From Marinosulfonomonas sp. (GTDB lineage: Bacteria; Pseudomonadota; Alphaproteobacteria; Rhodobacterales; Rhodobacteraceae): a DNA stretch of 12,002 nt. Made by a program: the position numbers and the translations under genes. The notes beneath the pieces were generated by a model. It did not search any database and was not told the DNA's origin. It saw only the letters and a list, made by a program, of their open reading frames with translations. The DNA lies in the NCBI GenBank assembly GCA_015494385.1, contig WGBJ01000308.1, forward strand, positions 1 to 12,002, read 5' to 3'. Shown here in pieces: positions 6,876 through 12,002 of the stretch (position 1 is the stretch's first letter; each line of letters opens with the position of its first letter).

Positions 6876-7517
6876 ATGCCGAACCCGATTACAGCCGAAA
6901 CACTTTTGCACGCATATGCCTCGGGCGTCTTTCCAATGGCGGAGTCGCGCGAGGATGACGAGCTGTTCTGGGTTGATCCCCATTTTCGCGGGATCTTTGA
7001 GTTGGACAATTTCCACATTTCCCGCAGTCTGGCGCGACATATCCGGCAGGAACCTTTCCAAATTCGAACAGATACTGCCTTTATGCCAGTCGTCCATGCC
7101 TGCGCAGACCGGACCGAGACATGGATCAACGCAAAACTGCTGGACCTGTACGAGCAGCTGCATCTGATGGGCTATGCCCACTCTCTCGAGGTCTGGGACG
7201 GGAGTGAATTGGCCGGCGGCGTTTACGGGCTGGCCATTGGCGGGGCCTTCTTTGGCGAAAGCATGTTTTCACGGCGCACCAATGCGTCAAAAATTGCACT
7301 TGCCTATCTGGTTCACCGCTTGCGTTCCGGGGGGTTTGCCCTGTTTGACACACAGTTCATCACCCCGCATCTGGCCTCTCTGGGGGCGATCGAAATACCG
7401 CGTGATGATTACCGGGCAAGGCTGGAAACTGCACTAACGCTGGACGCCGATTTCGACCGCATCACGGACACGCCGGATGCCTATTCGGTTTTGCAGCGCA
7501 ATACCCAGACATCGTAA
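6876..7517 (+). CDS. aat: Leucyl/phenylalanyl-tRNA--protein transferase
   Basis: Aat moves Leu or Phe from charged tRNA to the N-terminus of proteins that begin with Lys or Arg, creating bacterial N-degrons read by ClpS and degraded by ClpAP. The protein has 213 residues from this start. Family motifs visible are LLHAYASGVFPMAES near the N-terminus, FWVDP, and GGVYGLAIGGAFFGESMFS followed by NASK in the GNAT-like core, then FDTQF. The start is uncertain: ATG at 6876 is preferred, but the in-frame GTG at 6867 is possible and neither has a clear ribosome-binding site. The gene follows the accC terminator by more than 100 nt, so it probably has its own promoter, though I could not find a good one. 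Its last 37 bp overlap the 3' end of the DUF2155 gene on the other strand. Confidence 0.93.
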   Translation: MPNPITAETLLHAYASGVFPMAESREDDELFWVDPHFRGIFELDNFHISRSLARHIRQEPFQIRTDTAFMPVVHACADRTETWINAKLLDLYEQLHLMGYAHSLEVWDGSELAGGVYGLAIGGAFFGESMFSRRTNASKIALAYLVHRLRSGGFALFDTQFITPHLASLGAIEIPRDDYRARLETALTLDADFDRITDTPDAYSVLQRNTQTS

Positions 7518-7840
7518 CGCGCATTGTCCAGCGCATTCAATGCGGGGGCAGCAGCAATCATCCAGCCCTGAAATACCGGCTCATCCTTGCCGTTTTCGCG
7601 AATGGTCAGAAAGGCAAACGCATTGCCCGCAGGATTGCCCTCGGGATACCGGCAATCCCCCAAGGCAATATTAAGCCGTCCGAAATTCCGGTTTTCTCCG
7701 ACAGCCAGCTCAATGTCCGTCACACTGCCATCCAGCTTGTCCAACCCGCGCAGAACTGCGCCAGGGGCACTGCTGACCTGCTGTGCCTCCATTGGTGCGG
7801 CAAAGACCGCAAAGAAAAGAATGAACAGCGCCCGCATCAT
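7481..7840 (-). CDS. DUF2155 domain-containing exported protein
   Basis: This 119-residue protein belongs to the DUF2155 family of alphaproteobacteria, whose function is not known. A signal peptide is clear: a short start, a hydrophobic run ALFILFFAVFAA, and a likely cleavage site after MEA (residue 19). The mature protein carries the family pattern GNAFAFLTI (72-80), VFQGWMIAAAPALNALD (89-105) and RYDVWVLRC (108-116). Two cysteines, Cys63 and Cys116, are the only ones and could form a disulfide in the periplasm. The ATG at 7840 overlaps the mlaD TGA stop by four bases (ATGA) and has no clear ribosome-binding site, so translation probably depends on mlaD. It is the last gene of the NDUFA12-mlaD operon and overlaps aat at its 3' end. 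Confidence 0.88.
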   Translation of the reverse strand: MMRALFILFFAVFAAPMEAQQVSSAPGAVLRGLDKLDGSVTDIELAVGENRNFGRLNIALGDCRYPEGNPAGNAFAFLTIRENGKDEPVFQGWMIAAAPALNALDNARYDVWVLRCKTE

Positions 7841-8298
7841 TGTGATGAATCGCCGCCGCTTCCAGACACATATTTCATCAACAGCGTGATCAGGCTGACC
7901 GCGCCTTGCGTATCATCTATTTCATCGCCCGGCTCAAAATTGTCAGGCGAACCACCGGGATAGATTTCAACAAAATTCCCGCCAAGCAGTCCTTCTGACG
8001 AAATCACCGCGGCGCTGTCATCGGGGATCAGAATGCCGTCTTTAACGGTCAGCTGCATATCGGCGCGAAATGTGACAGGATTCAGCGTCATATCGCTAAC
8101 TGTGCCAATTTTCACCCCCGCAAGGCGCACATCGGTTCCGACGGTCACGCCCTCGACCGACCGGAAACTGGCGGTTAGCGGATAGTCACCGGTTTTACCG
8201 ATGGAGAATCCCGTCGCCTGCCCTGCATAGACCAAAAATCCGATGGCAACGGCCAGAACGGCACCGCCGACCAATACTTCTGTGGTTGATTCCGACAT
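7837..8298 (-). CDS. mlaD: MlaD-family phospholipid-binding protein (MCE domain)
   Basis: MlaD proteins are anchored in the inner membrane and, as hexamers in the MlaFEDB transporter, pass phospholipids between the inner membrane and periplasmic carriers to keep outer-membrane asymmetry. The 153-residue protein has one N-terminal transmembrane helix (about residues 9-30, VLVGGAVLAVAIGFLVYAG) and an MCE domain (about 38-118) with the typical SVEGVTVGTDVRLAGVKIG pattern and SSEGLLGGNFVEI. The C-terminal tail includes a hydrophobic helix (SLITLLMKYV) like that lining the MlaD pore. It starts 2 nt after the NDUFA12 stop and shares four bases with the DUF2155 start. No mlaF, mlaE, mlaB or mlaC gene is in this window, so the rest of the transporter must be elsewhere. 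Assignment as MlaD, rather than another MCE protein, rests on size and motif. Confidence 0.88.
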   Translation of the reverse strand: MSESTTEVLVGGAVLAVAIGFLVYAGQATGFSIGKTGDYPLTASFRSVEGVTVGTDVRLAGVKIGTVSDMTLNPVTFRADMQLTVKDGILIPDDSAAVISSEGLLGGNFVEIYPGGSPDNFEPGDEIDDTQGAVSLITLLMKYVSGSGGDSSQ

Positions 8299-8300
8299 GG

Positions 8301-8678
8301 TTATTCAGGCTGCCAAGCGTCGTAATCCCGCCATTCGGCCGGCTTTTCCCGACGCATGGATCCAAGGGGAACGTGCGCTTTGTCGGTGCCCGTCAGATTT
8401 GGTAAATGCGGCTTTTCCCATTTCTTGTGGGGCAAAGGGGCATCTATTGGCGGCTCGTCCCAAGTGAAATGCAGCCATCCGTGCCAATCAGGCGGGACTA
8501 CACTGGCTTCGGGGATGTCACTATAACAGACCCAGCGGCGCTTATCATCCTTGGTCCGGTAATAGATGTTGCCCATATCGTCTTCGCCCACTTTGACACC
8601 GTTGCGCCAAGTGTAAATCTGGGTGCCCAGCGTCTGGCCGTGGTACCAAGTCAGCATTCGAAGAATAAAGCGTATCAT
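8301..8678 (-). CDS. NADH:ubiquinone oxidoreductase subunit NDUFA12 family protein
   Basis: This 125-residue protein is the bacterial homologue of NDUFA12 (B17.2), an accessory subunit of respiratory complex I that is also found in alphaproteobacterial complex I. Its paralogue NDUFAF2 in eukaryotes is an assembly factor, and bacterial members could play either role. Visible family signs are [20 protein letters not shown] early in the protein, [14 protein letters not shown], and the signature [13 protein letters not shown] (about residues 66-78). No signal peptide or membrane helix is seen, which fits a peripheral subunit on the cytoplasmic arm. The ATG at 8678 is preferred over the adjacent GTG at 8681, because AGGGGG (8683-8688) lies too close to the GTG. 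It is the first gene of the three-gene operon. The nuo genes are not in this window. Confidence 0.92.
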   Translation of the reverse strand: MIRFILRMLTWYHGQTLGTQIYTWRNGVKVGEDDMGNIYYRTKDDKRRWVCYSDIPEASVVPPDWHGWLHFTWDEPPIDAPLPHKKWEKPHLPNLTGTDKAHVPLGSMRREKPAEWRDYDAWQPE

Positions 8679-8757
8679 CACGCCCCCTAATATCCATGTG
8701 GTCGTTGCCTACTGATATGGACCAATCCGCCGCCAAGGTCCAGACCTGCGAGCGGAT

Positions 8758-9147
8758 TTAGGCGCTTTCCGGCAGGCGCGCCGTGACTTCGATCTCGATT
8801 TTCATCAAAGGGTCGATAAGGCCCGCCTCGATCATCGTCGCGGCGGGCGGGTTTTCGCCAAAAGCCGCCTGCAAAAGTGGCCAGCACGGCGCAAAATCAT
8901 TGCGGTCCGGCAGGATGTAATGCACCCGCACCACATCGGCAAATGTTGCCCCGGCCTGCTGCAACGCCTTGCGGATATGGCCCAGCGCCAGTTCACATTG
9001 CTCAACCACGCTTTCGGGGGTTGTCATGGTGGCGTGATCGTTGCCCACGGTTCCGGAAACATGCACCCAGCCATCCGCCACCACCGCGCGGCAGTAGCCG
9101 ATTTTCGGTTCATAGGCCGAGCCGGATGAAATGCGCTTGACCGGCAT
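8758..9147 (-). CDS. RidA family protein lacking the catalytic arginine
   Basis: The 129-residue protein is a complete RidA/YjgF/UK114-family (Rid) protein, a chorismate-mutase-like fold that forms trimers. Family features include HVSGTVGND, the helix VVEQCELALGHIRKAL, VVRVHYIL, and the C-terminal strand MKIEIEVTA. Archetypal RidA deaminates reactive enamines or imines such as 2-aminoacrylate, and needs an arginine in the motif PAR. Here the aligned motif is PAAT and Ala103 stands in place of that arginine, with no gap before KIEIE. It therefore probably belongs to another Rid subgroup with unknown activity. The ATG is separated by a single base from the clpX stop codon, so it is very likely co-transcribed and perhaps co-translated with clpX. 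The 76-bp gap to NDUFA12 shows no clear terminator. Confidence 0.9.
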   Translation of the reverse strand: MPVKRISSGSAYEPKIGYCRAVVADGWVHVSGTVGNDHATMTTPESVVEQCELALGHIRKALQQAGATFADVVRVHYILPDRNDFAPCWPLLQAAFGENPPAATMIEAGLIDPLMKIEIEVTARLPESA

Positions 9148-9148
9148 A

Positions 9149-10417
9149 TCAGCTGGCGCTGGCTTCTTCTTTTTCCTTGGGCTCGGAATAGATCAGCAGC
9201 GGATTTGCGTCCGAGGTCACAGCCTCTTCGTTGACGACAACCTCGTCCACGTTTTCCAGGCCGGGCAGGTCGAACATGGTATCCAGCAGGATATCCTCCA
9301 TGATCGAGCGCAGGCCACGCGCGCCGGTTTTGCGTTCGATCGCGCGTTTGGCGATGGCTTTCAACGCATCTTCGGTGAAGGTCAGCTTGGCCTCTTCCAA
9401 CTCGAACAGGCGCTGGTATTGCTTGACCAATGCGTTTTTCGGCTGGGTCAGGATGGTGACCAGCGCGTCTTCGTCCAGATCGGTCAGGGTCGCGATCACT
9501 GGCAGACGGCCAACGAATTCCGGGATCAGGCCGAATTTCAGCAGATCTTCGGGCTCCAGATCGGTCAGCATCTCGCCGATACCGCGATCTTCGTCATCCT
9601 GCACATCGGCCCCAAAGCCAATGGCCGACCCTTTGCCGCGTTGGGTGATAATCTTTTCAAGGCCCGAAAATGCGCCGCCACAGATAAACAGGATGTTTGT
9701 GGTGTCCACTTGCAGGAATTCCTGCTGCGGATGCTTGCGCCCGCCTTGCGGGGGCACCGAGGCAACCGTGCCTTCCATGATTTTCAGCAGCGCCTGCTGC
9801 ACACCCTCGCCCGACACATCGCGGGTGATCGAGGGGTTGTCGGATTTGCGGGTGATTTTGTCGACCTCGTCGATATAGACGATGCCACGCTGGGCGCGCT
9901 CCACATTGTATTCCGAGGCCTGAAGCAGCTTCAGGATGATGTTTTCCACGTCTTCGCCCACATAACCGGCTTCGGTCAATGTGGTGGCGTCGGCCATGGT
10001 GAACGGTACATCCAGAATCCGTGCCAGCGTCTGGGCCAGCAGGGTTTTGCCGCAACCCGTGGGGCCAATCAGCATGATGTTGGATTTTGCCAGCTCGATC
10101 TCGCCGGTTTTGCCGCTGTGGTTCAGGCGTTTATAGTGGTTGTGCACCGCCACAGACAGAACCCGTTTGGCGTGGAACTGGCCGATAACATAATCATCCA
10201 GCACGTCGCAGATTTCTTTGGGCGTCGGCACCCCTTCGGATGACTTCAAGCCCGCCGTTTTGGTTTCTTCACGGATGATATCCATGCACAGCTCGACGCA
10301 TTCATCGCAGATAAATACGGTTGGGCCCGCAATCAGTTTGCGCACCTCGTGCTGGCTTTTGCCGCAGAACGAGCAGTAAAGCGTGTTCTTGCTGTCGTTG
10401 CCTGAATTGTTCGCCAT
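9149..10417 (-). CDS. clpX: ATP-dependent Clp protease ATP-binding subunit ClpX
   Basis: ClpX is a hexameric AAA+ unfoldase that feeds tagged substrates, for example ssrA-tagged proteins, into ClpP in the cytoplasm. The protein has 422 residues. An N-terminal zinc-binding domain has Cys15, Cys18, Cys37 and Cys40 (CSFC and CDEC). Walker A is GPTGCGKT (118-125), pore loop 1 is GYVGE (151-155), and Walker B is IVYIDE (179-184). The IGF loop that docks on ClpP is present as AIGFGAD. All the functional elements I checked are intact. The ATG at 10417 is chosen over longer forms because AGAGG (10425-10429) lies 7 nt upstream and the zinc finger then begins at the usual distance. clpP lies 133 bp upstream on the same strand, and the RidA-family gene follows directly. 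Confidence 0.97.
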   Translation of the reverse strand: MANNSGNDSKNTLYCSFCGKSQHEVRKLIAGPTVFICDECVELCMDIIREETKTAGLKSSEGVPTPKEICDVLDDYVIGQFHAKRVLSVAVHNHYKRLNHSGKTGEIELAKSNIMLIGPTGCGKTLLAQTLARILDVPFTMADATTLTEAGYVGEDVENIILKLLQASEYNVERAQRGIVYIDEVDKITRKSDNPSITRDVSGEGVQQALLKIMEGTVASVPPQGGRKHPQQEFLQVDTTNILFICGGAFSGLEKIITQRGKGSAIGFGADVQDDEDRGIGEMLTDLEPEDLLKFGLIPEFVGRLPVIATLTDLDEDALVTILTQPKNALVKQYQRLFELEEAKLTFTEDALKAIAKRAIERKTGARGLRSIMEDILLDTMFDLPGLENVDEVVVNEEAVTSDANPLLIYSEPKEKEEASAS

Positions 10418-10550
10418 TAGTGCACCTCTGTGGCTCGTAACCTGTGTTTCAATGCGAACCCGCAAAGGCCGCAGCGACTGCCCCTCGTCTCCAGCTTAGG
10501 GCAGCGCGATTTTGTCTTCAACGTCAAAATACCGATTTGCGTCAGGCAGA

Positions 10551-11183
10551 TCAGCTTTCACCGTCGTCATCTACCGGGCGATTCTCGACGATTTCGTCGA
10601 TCAAACCCCAATCCTTGGCCTCTTGGGCATCCATGAAATTGTCACGTTCCAGCGCCTCGACCACATCTTTCATCTTCTGGCCGGTGTGGCTGACATAGAT
10701 CTGGTTCAACCGGTCCTTCAGTTTCTGGGTTTCCTGCGCGTGGATCATGATGTCCGTTGCCTGCCCCTGATACCCGCCGGATGGCTGATGCACCATGATC
10801 CGGCTGTTCGGCAGCGAGAAACGCATCCCCTTGGCGCCCGCGGTCAGCAAGAGCGAGCCCATGCTGGCAGCCTGGCCGACGACCAGCGTCGAAACCTTGG
10901 GTTTGATGTATTGCATGGTGTCGTAAATCGACAGCCCCGATGTGACCACCCCGCCAGGCGAATTGATATACATCGAGATTTCTTTTTTCGGGTTCTCGGC
11001 TTCGAGGTGCAATAGCTGCGCCACAATCAGGCTCGACATGCCATCATGGATCGGACCGGTAATGAAAATGATCCGTTCTTTCAGAAGGCGCGAGAAGATA
11101 TCATAGGCGCGCTCGCCACGGGCGGTTTGTTCAACCACCATCGGCACAAGGTTGTTCATATAGTGTTCATACGGATCGTTCAT
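10551..11183 (-). CDS. clpP: ATP-dependent Clp protease proteolytic subunit ClpP
   Basis: ClpP is the serine peptidase tetradecamer that degrades substrates unfolded by ClpX or ClpA. The 210-residue protein carries the full catalytic triad: Ser107 in GQAASMGS, His132 in MVHQPSGG, and Asp181 in ERDNF. These are each offset by 10 from the mature E. coli numbering (97, 122, 171), so the alignment is ungapped through the triad. The N-terminus contains [18 protein letters not shown], in which the docking loops of mature ClpP begin. About the first 10 residues are probably a propeptide removed by self-processing. The ATG at 11183 follows CAGGTG at short spacing; upstream in-frame starts lack family similarity. 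It is the first gene of a clpP-clpX-Rid cluster and diverges from the antiporter gene. A heat-shock promoter is plausible biologically, but none is convincing in the sequence. Confidence 0.97.
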   Translation of the reverse strand: MNDPYEHYMNNLVPMVVEQTARGERAYDIFSRLLKERIIFITGPIHDGMSSLIVAQLLHLEAENPKKEISMYINSPGGVVTSGLSIYDTMQYIKPKVSTLVVGQAASMGSLLLTAGAKGMRFSLPNSRIMVHQPSGGYQGQATDIMIHAQETQKLKDRLNQIYVSHTGQKMKDVVEALERDNFMDAQEAKDWGLIDEIVENRPVDDDGES

Positions 11184-11418
11184 GGTCACCTGCCTGCTGC
11201 TGGCGCGAATACTGCGCGCGTTACCTTCCCCAAGTCTTAGTAGTGCGTTCGGACCCCTGCAAGGGGGGTATGCGGTGTTTTCGCACAAATGGGTTGAAGG
11301 ATTGGTTACCAAACCGGCGCGAATAGACATTTTCACAGGAATTTCGGACAAAAAGCCGGACAGGCTTGCGTTTTGGATGTAAACAGCATTTGCGGGCAAT
11401 CTTTGATAACGGGCAGAA
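11184..11418. other. Divergent control region between clpP and the antiporter gene
   Basis: This 235-bp non-coding gap must hold the promoters of both genes. On the minus strand, TTGTCC (11346-11351) and TCTATT (11322-11327) with 18-nt spacing are a weak sigma-70-like pair for clpP. Two small inverted repeats are visible: CCCCT-GCA-AGGGG (11254-11266) and TTGGT-T-ACCAA (11302-11312). A minus-strand 5-bp hairpin AAGCC-TGTCC-GGCTT (11367-11353) runs into TTTTT, giving a small terminator-like shape. None is strong enough for a firm assignment. Confidence 0.4.
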
Positions 11419-12002
11419 ATGACAGCAGTGTCGCTTTCGGATGCGCTTTCTGATTTGCCATTTCACAAATACGCACGGGGGCATGAATTGGGCCATTCTG
11501 AATATCTGCTGGACGTTCTGATCTTTCTGGCTGCCGCAGTTATTGTCGTGCCGGTTTTCCAGCGGTTTCGCACCAGCCCGATTTTGGGATATCTTGCGGC
11601 CGGTGTTATAATTGGCCCCCATGCTTTTGGCCTGATTGGCGACACAAAGGCCGCACACAGTCTGGCAGAACTGGGCGTTGTATTCCTGCTGTTCATGATC
11701 GGGCTTGAGCTTTCTGTCTCGCGCCTAAAAACGCTGGGCAGCAAGGTGTTCGGTCTGGGCACATTGCAGGTTCTGATTACCGGTGGCGCCATAGCTGGCG
11801 TTGCATCTGCACTGGGGGCGGGATTGGATTCGGCCATAATCATCGGCGGCGGGCTGGCGCTGTCTTCGACCGCATTTGTGCTGCAATTGCTGGTCGAACG
11901 GGGGGAACGCCCCACCCGCTTTGGCCTGACCACTTTTTCGATTTTGCTGTTGCAGGACATCGCGGTTGTGCCCCTTTTGATTCTGGTCACCCTGTTGGGA
12001 AC
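11419..12002 (+). CDS. CPA2-family cation:proton antiporter (KefB/KefC type), 3' end outside window
   Basis: The visible 194 residues are the N-terminal part of a monovalent cation:proton antiporter-2 protein, an inner-membrane transporter that exchanges K+ or Na+ for H+. After a polar N-terminus of about 28 residues, several hydrophobic helices follow: [19 protein letters not shown], then [32 protein letters not shown], and [19 protein letters not shown]. The conserved motif [12 protein letters not shown] near the end has the QD pair, whose Asp is in the ion-binding site. These are typical of KefB/KefC and related proteins. Whether it has the C-terminal RCK/TrkA-N domain that makes Kef channels glutathione-gated cannot be seen. 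The ATG at 11419 is the first in-frame start and has only a weak upstream ribosome-binding site (GGGCAG). An alternative GTG lies at 11428. It diverges from clpP. Confidence 0.9.
   Translation, partial: MTAVSLSDALSDLPFHKYARGHELGHSEYLLDVLIFLAAAVIVVPVFQRFRTSPILGYLAAGVIIGPHAFGLIGDTKAAHSLAELGVVFLLFMIGLELSVSRLKTLGSKVFGLGTLQVLITGGAIAGVASALGAGLDSAIIIGGGLALSSTAFVLQLLVERGERPTRFGLTTFSILLLQDIAVVPLLILVTLLG

Noticed and set aside
8682..8757. Possible terminator or promoter between the RidA-family gene and NDUFA12
   Set aside because: Only 4- and 5-bp inverted repeats without a T-run and no acceptable -35/-10 pair were seen, so whether NDUFA12 is transcribed with clpX cannot be decided.
9131..10243. Plus-strand open frame of 370 codons opposite clpX
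   Set aside because: Antisense to clpX over nearly its whole length, with low-complexity composition (many Phe, Gln, His, Gly) and no recognisable domain or ribosome-binding site.
11231..11266. Possible heat-shock (sigma-32 type) promoter CTTGCA on the minus strand upstream of clpP
   Set aside because: CTTG is present at a sensible distance, but no matching -10 element follows at the expected spacing.
11184..11399. Upstream extension of clpP to 282 residues
   Set aside because: The extra 72 residues have no similarity to ClpP and pass through inverted repeats. The ATG at 11183 has a ribosome-binding site and gives the standard ClpP length.
11463..11990. Minus-strand open frame of 175 codons opposite the antiporter gene
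   Set aside because: The plus strand encodes a clear CPA2 antiporter with conserved motifs, and the reverse protein shows only Ser/Thr/Pro/Arg-rich low complexity.
1..12002. Search by eye for CRISPR repeats, transposon ends, phage genes, toxin-antitoxin pairs and defence genes
   Set aside because: No regularly spaced repeats, transposase or integrase motifs, or compositional break was noticed; nearly all sequence is accounted for by housekeeping genes.

Overview
The window looks like a chromosomal segment of an alphaproteobacterium, most likely from the Rhodobacterales (Roseobacter group). The grounds are the set and order of genes (accB-accC-aat facing an NDUFA12-mlaD-DUF2155 operon, then a RidA-family gene, clpX and clpP), a bacterial homologue of the complex I accessory subunit NDUFA12, and protein sequences that read as alphaproteobacterial orthologues. 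The genus is not resolvable by eye. No rRNA, tRNA, CRISPR array, insertion sequence or phage gene was seen. Almost all of the window is housekeeping or central metabolism, and I did not find a convincing new multi-gene system.

Layout. (1) 1-1361, plus: 3' part of an acyl-CoA synthetase gene, then a small gene (1538-1912) for a proline-rich protein of unknown function. (2) 4584-1927, minus: preT-preA, the two subunits of NAD-dependent dihydropyrimidine dehydrogenase, translationally coupled, ending tail-to-tail with the small gene across a short hairpin. (3) 4585-4853: divergent control region with a RutR-like palindrome on the preT side, and a promoter with a palindrome in its spacer plus a leader hairpin on the accB side. 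(4) 4854-6702, plus: accB-accC, the biotin carrier and biotin carboxylase of acetyl-CoA carboxylase, closed by a good intrinsic terminator. (5) 6876-7517, plus: aat. (6) 8678-7481, minus: NDUFA12-mlaD-DUF2155, packed almost without gaps and overlapping the 3' end of aat. (7) 11183-8758, minus: clpP, clpX and a RidA-family gene. (8) 11419-end, plus: start of a CPA2 (KefB/C-type) cation:proton antiporter, divergent from clpP.

How the parts connect. PreTA reduces uracil and thymine, the first step of reductive pyrimidine breakdown; the later hydrolases are not in the window. AccB and AccC supply half of acetyl-CoA carboxylase, while the truncated synthetase activates an acyl acid. Aat makes N-terminal Leu/Phe degrons that are delivered to ClpAP, so it shares a proteolytic subunit with the ClpXP encoded 3.7 kb away. 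The NDUFA12-mlaD-DUF2155 operon mixes a respiratory complex I assembly or accessory subunit with two envelope proteins. The points most worth a second look are the two palindromes in the 4585-4853 control region, the RidA-family protein that lacks the catalytic arginine, the orphan MlaD, and the proline-rich small protein.
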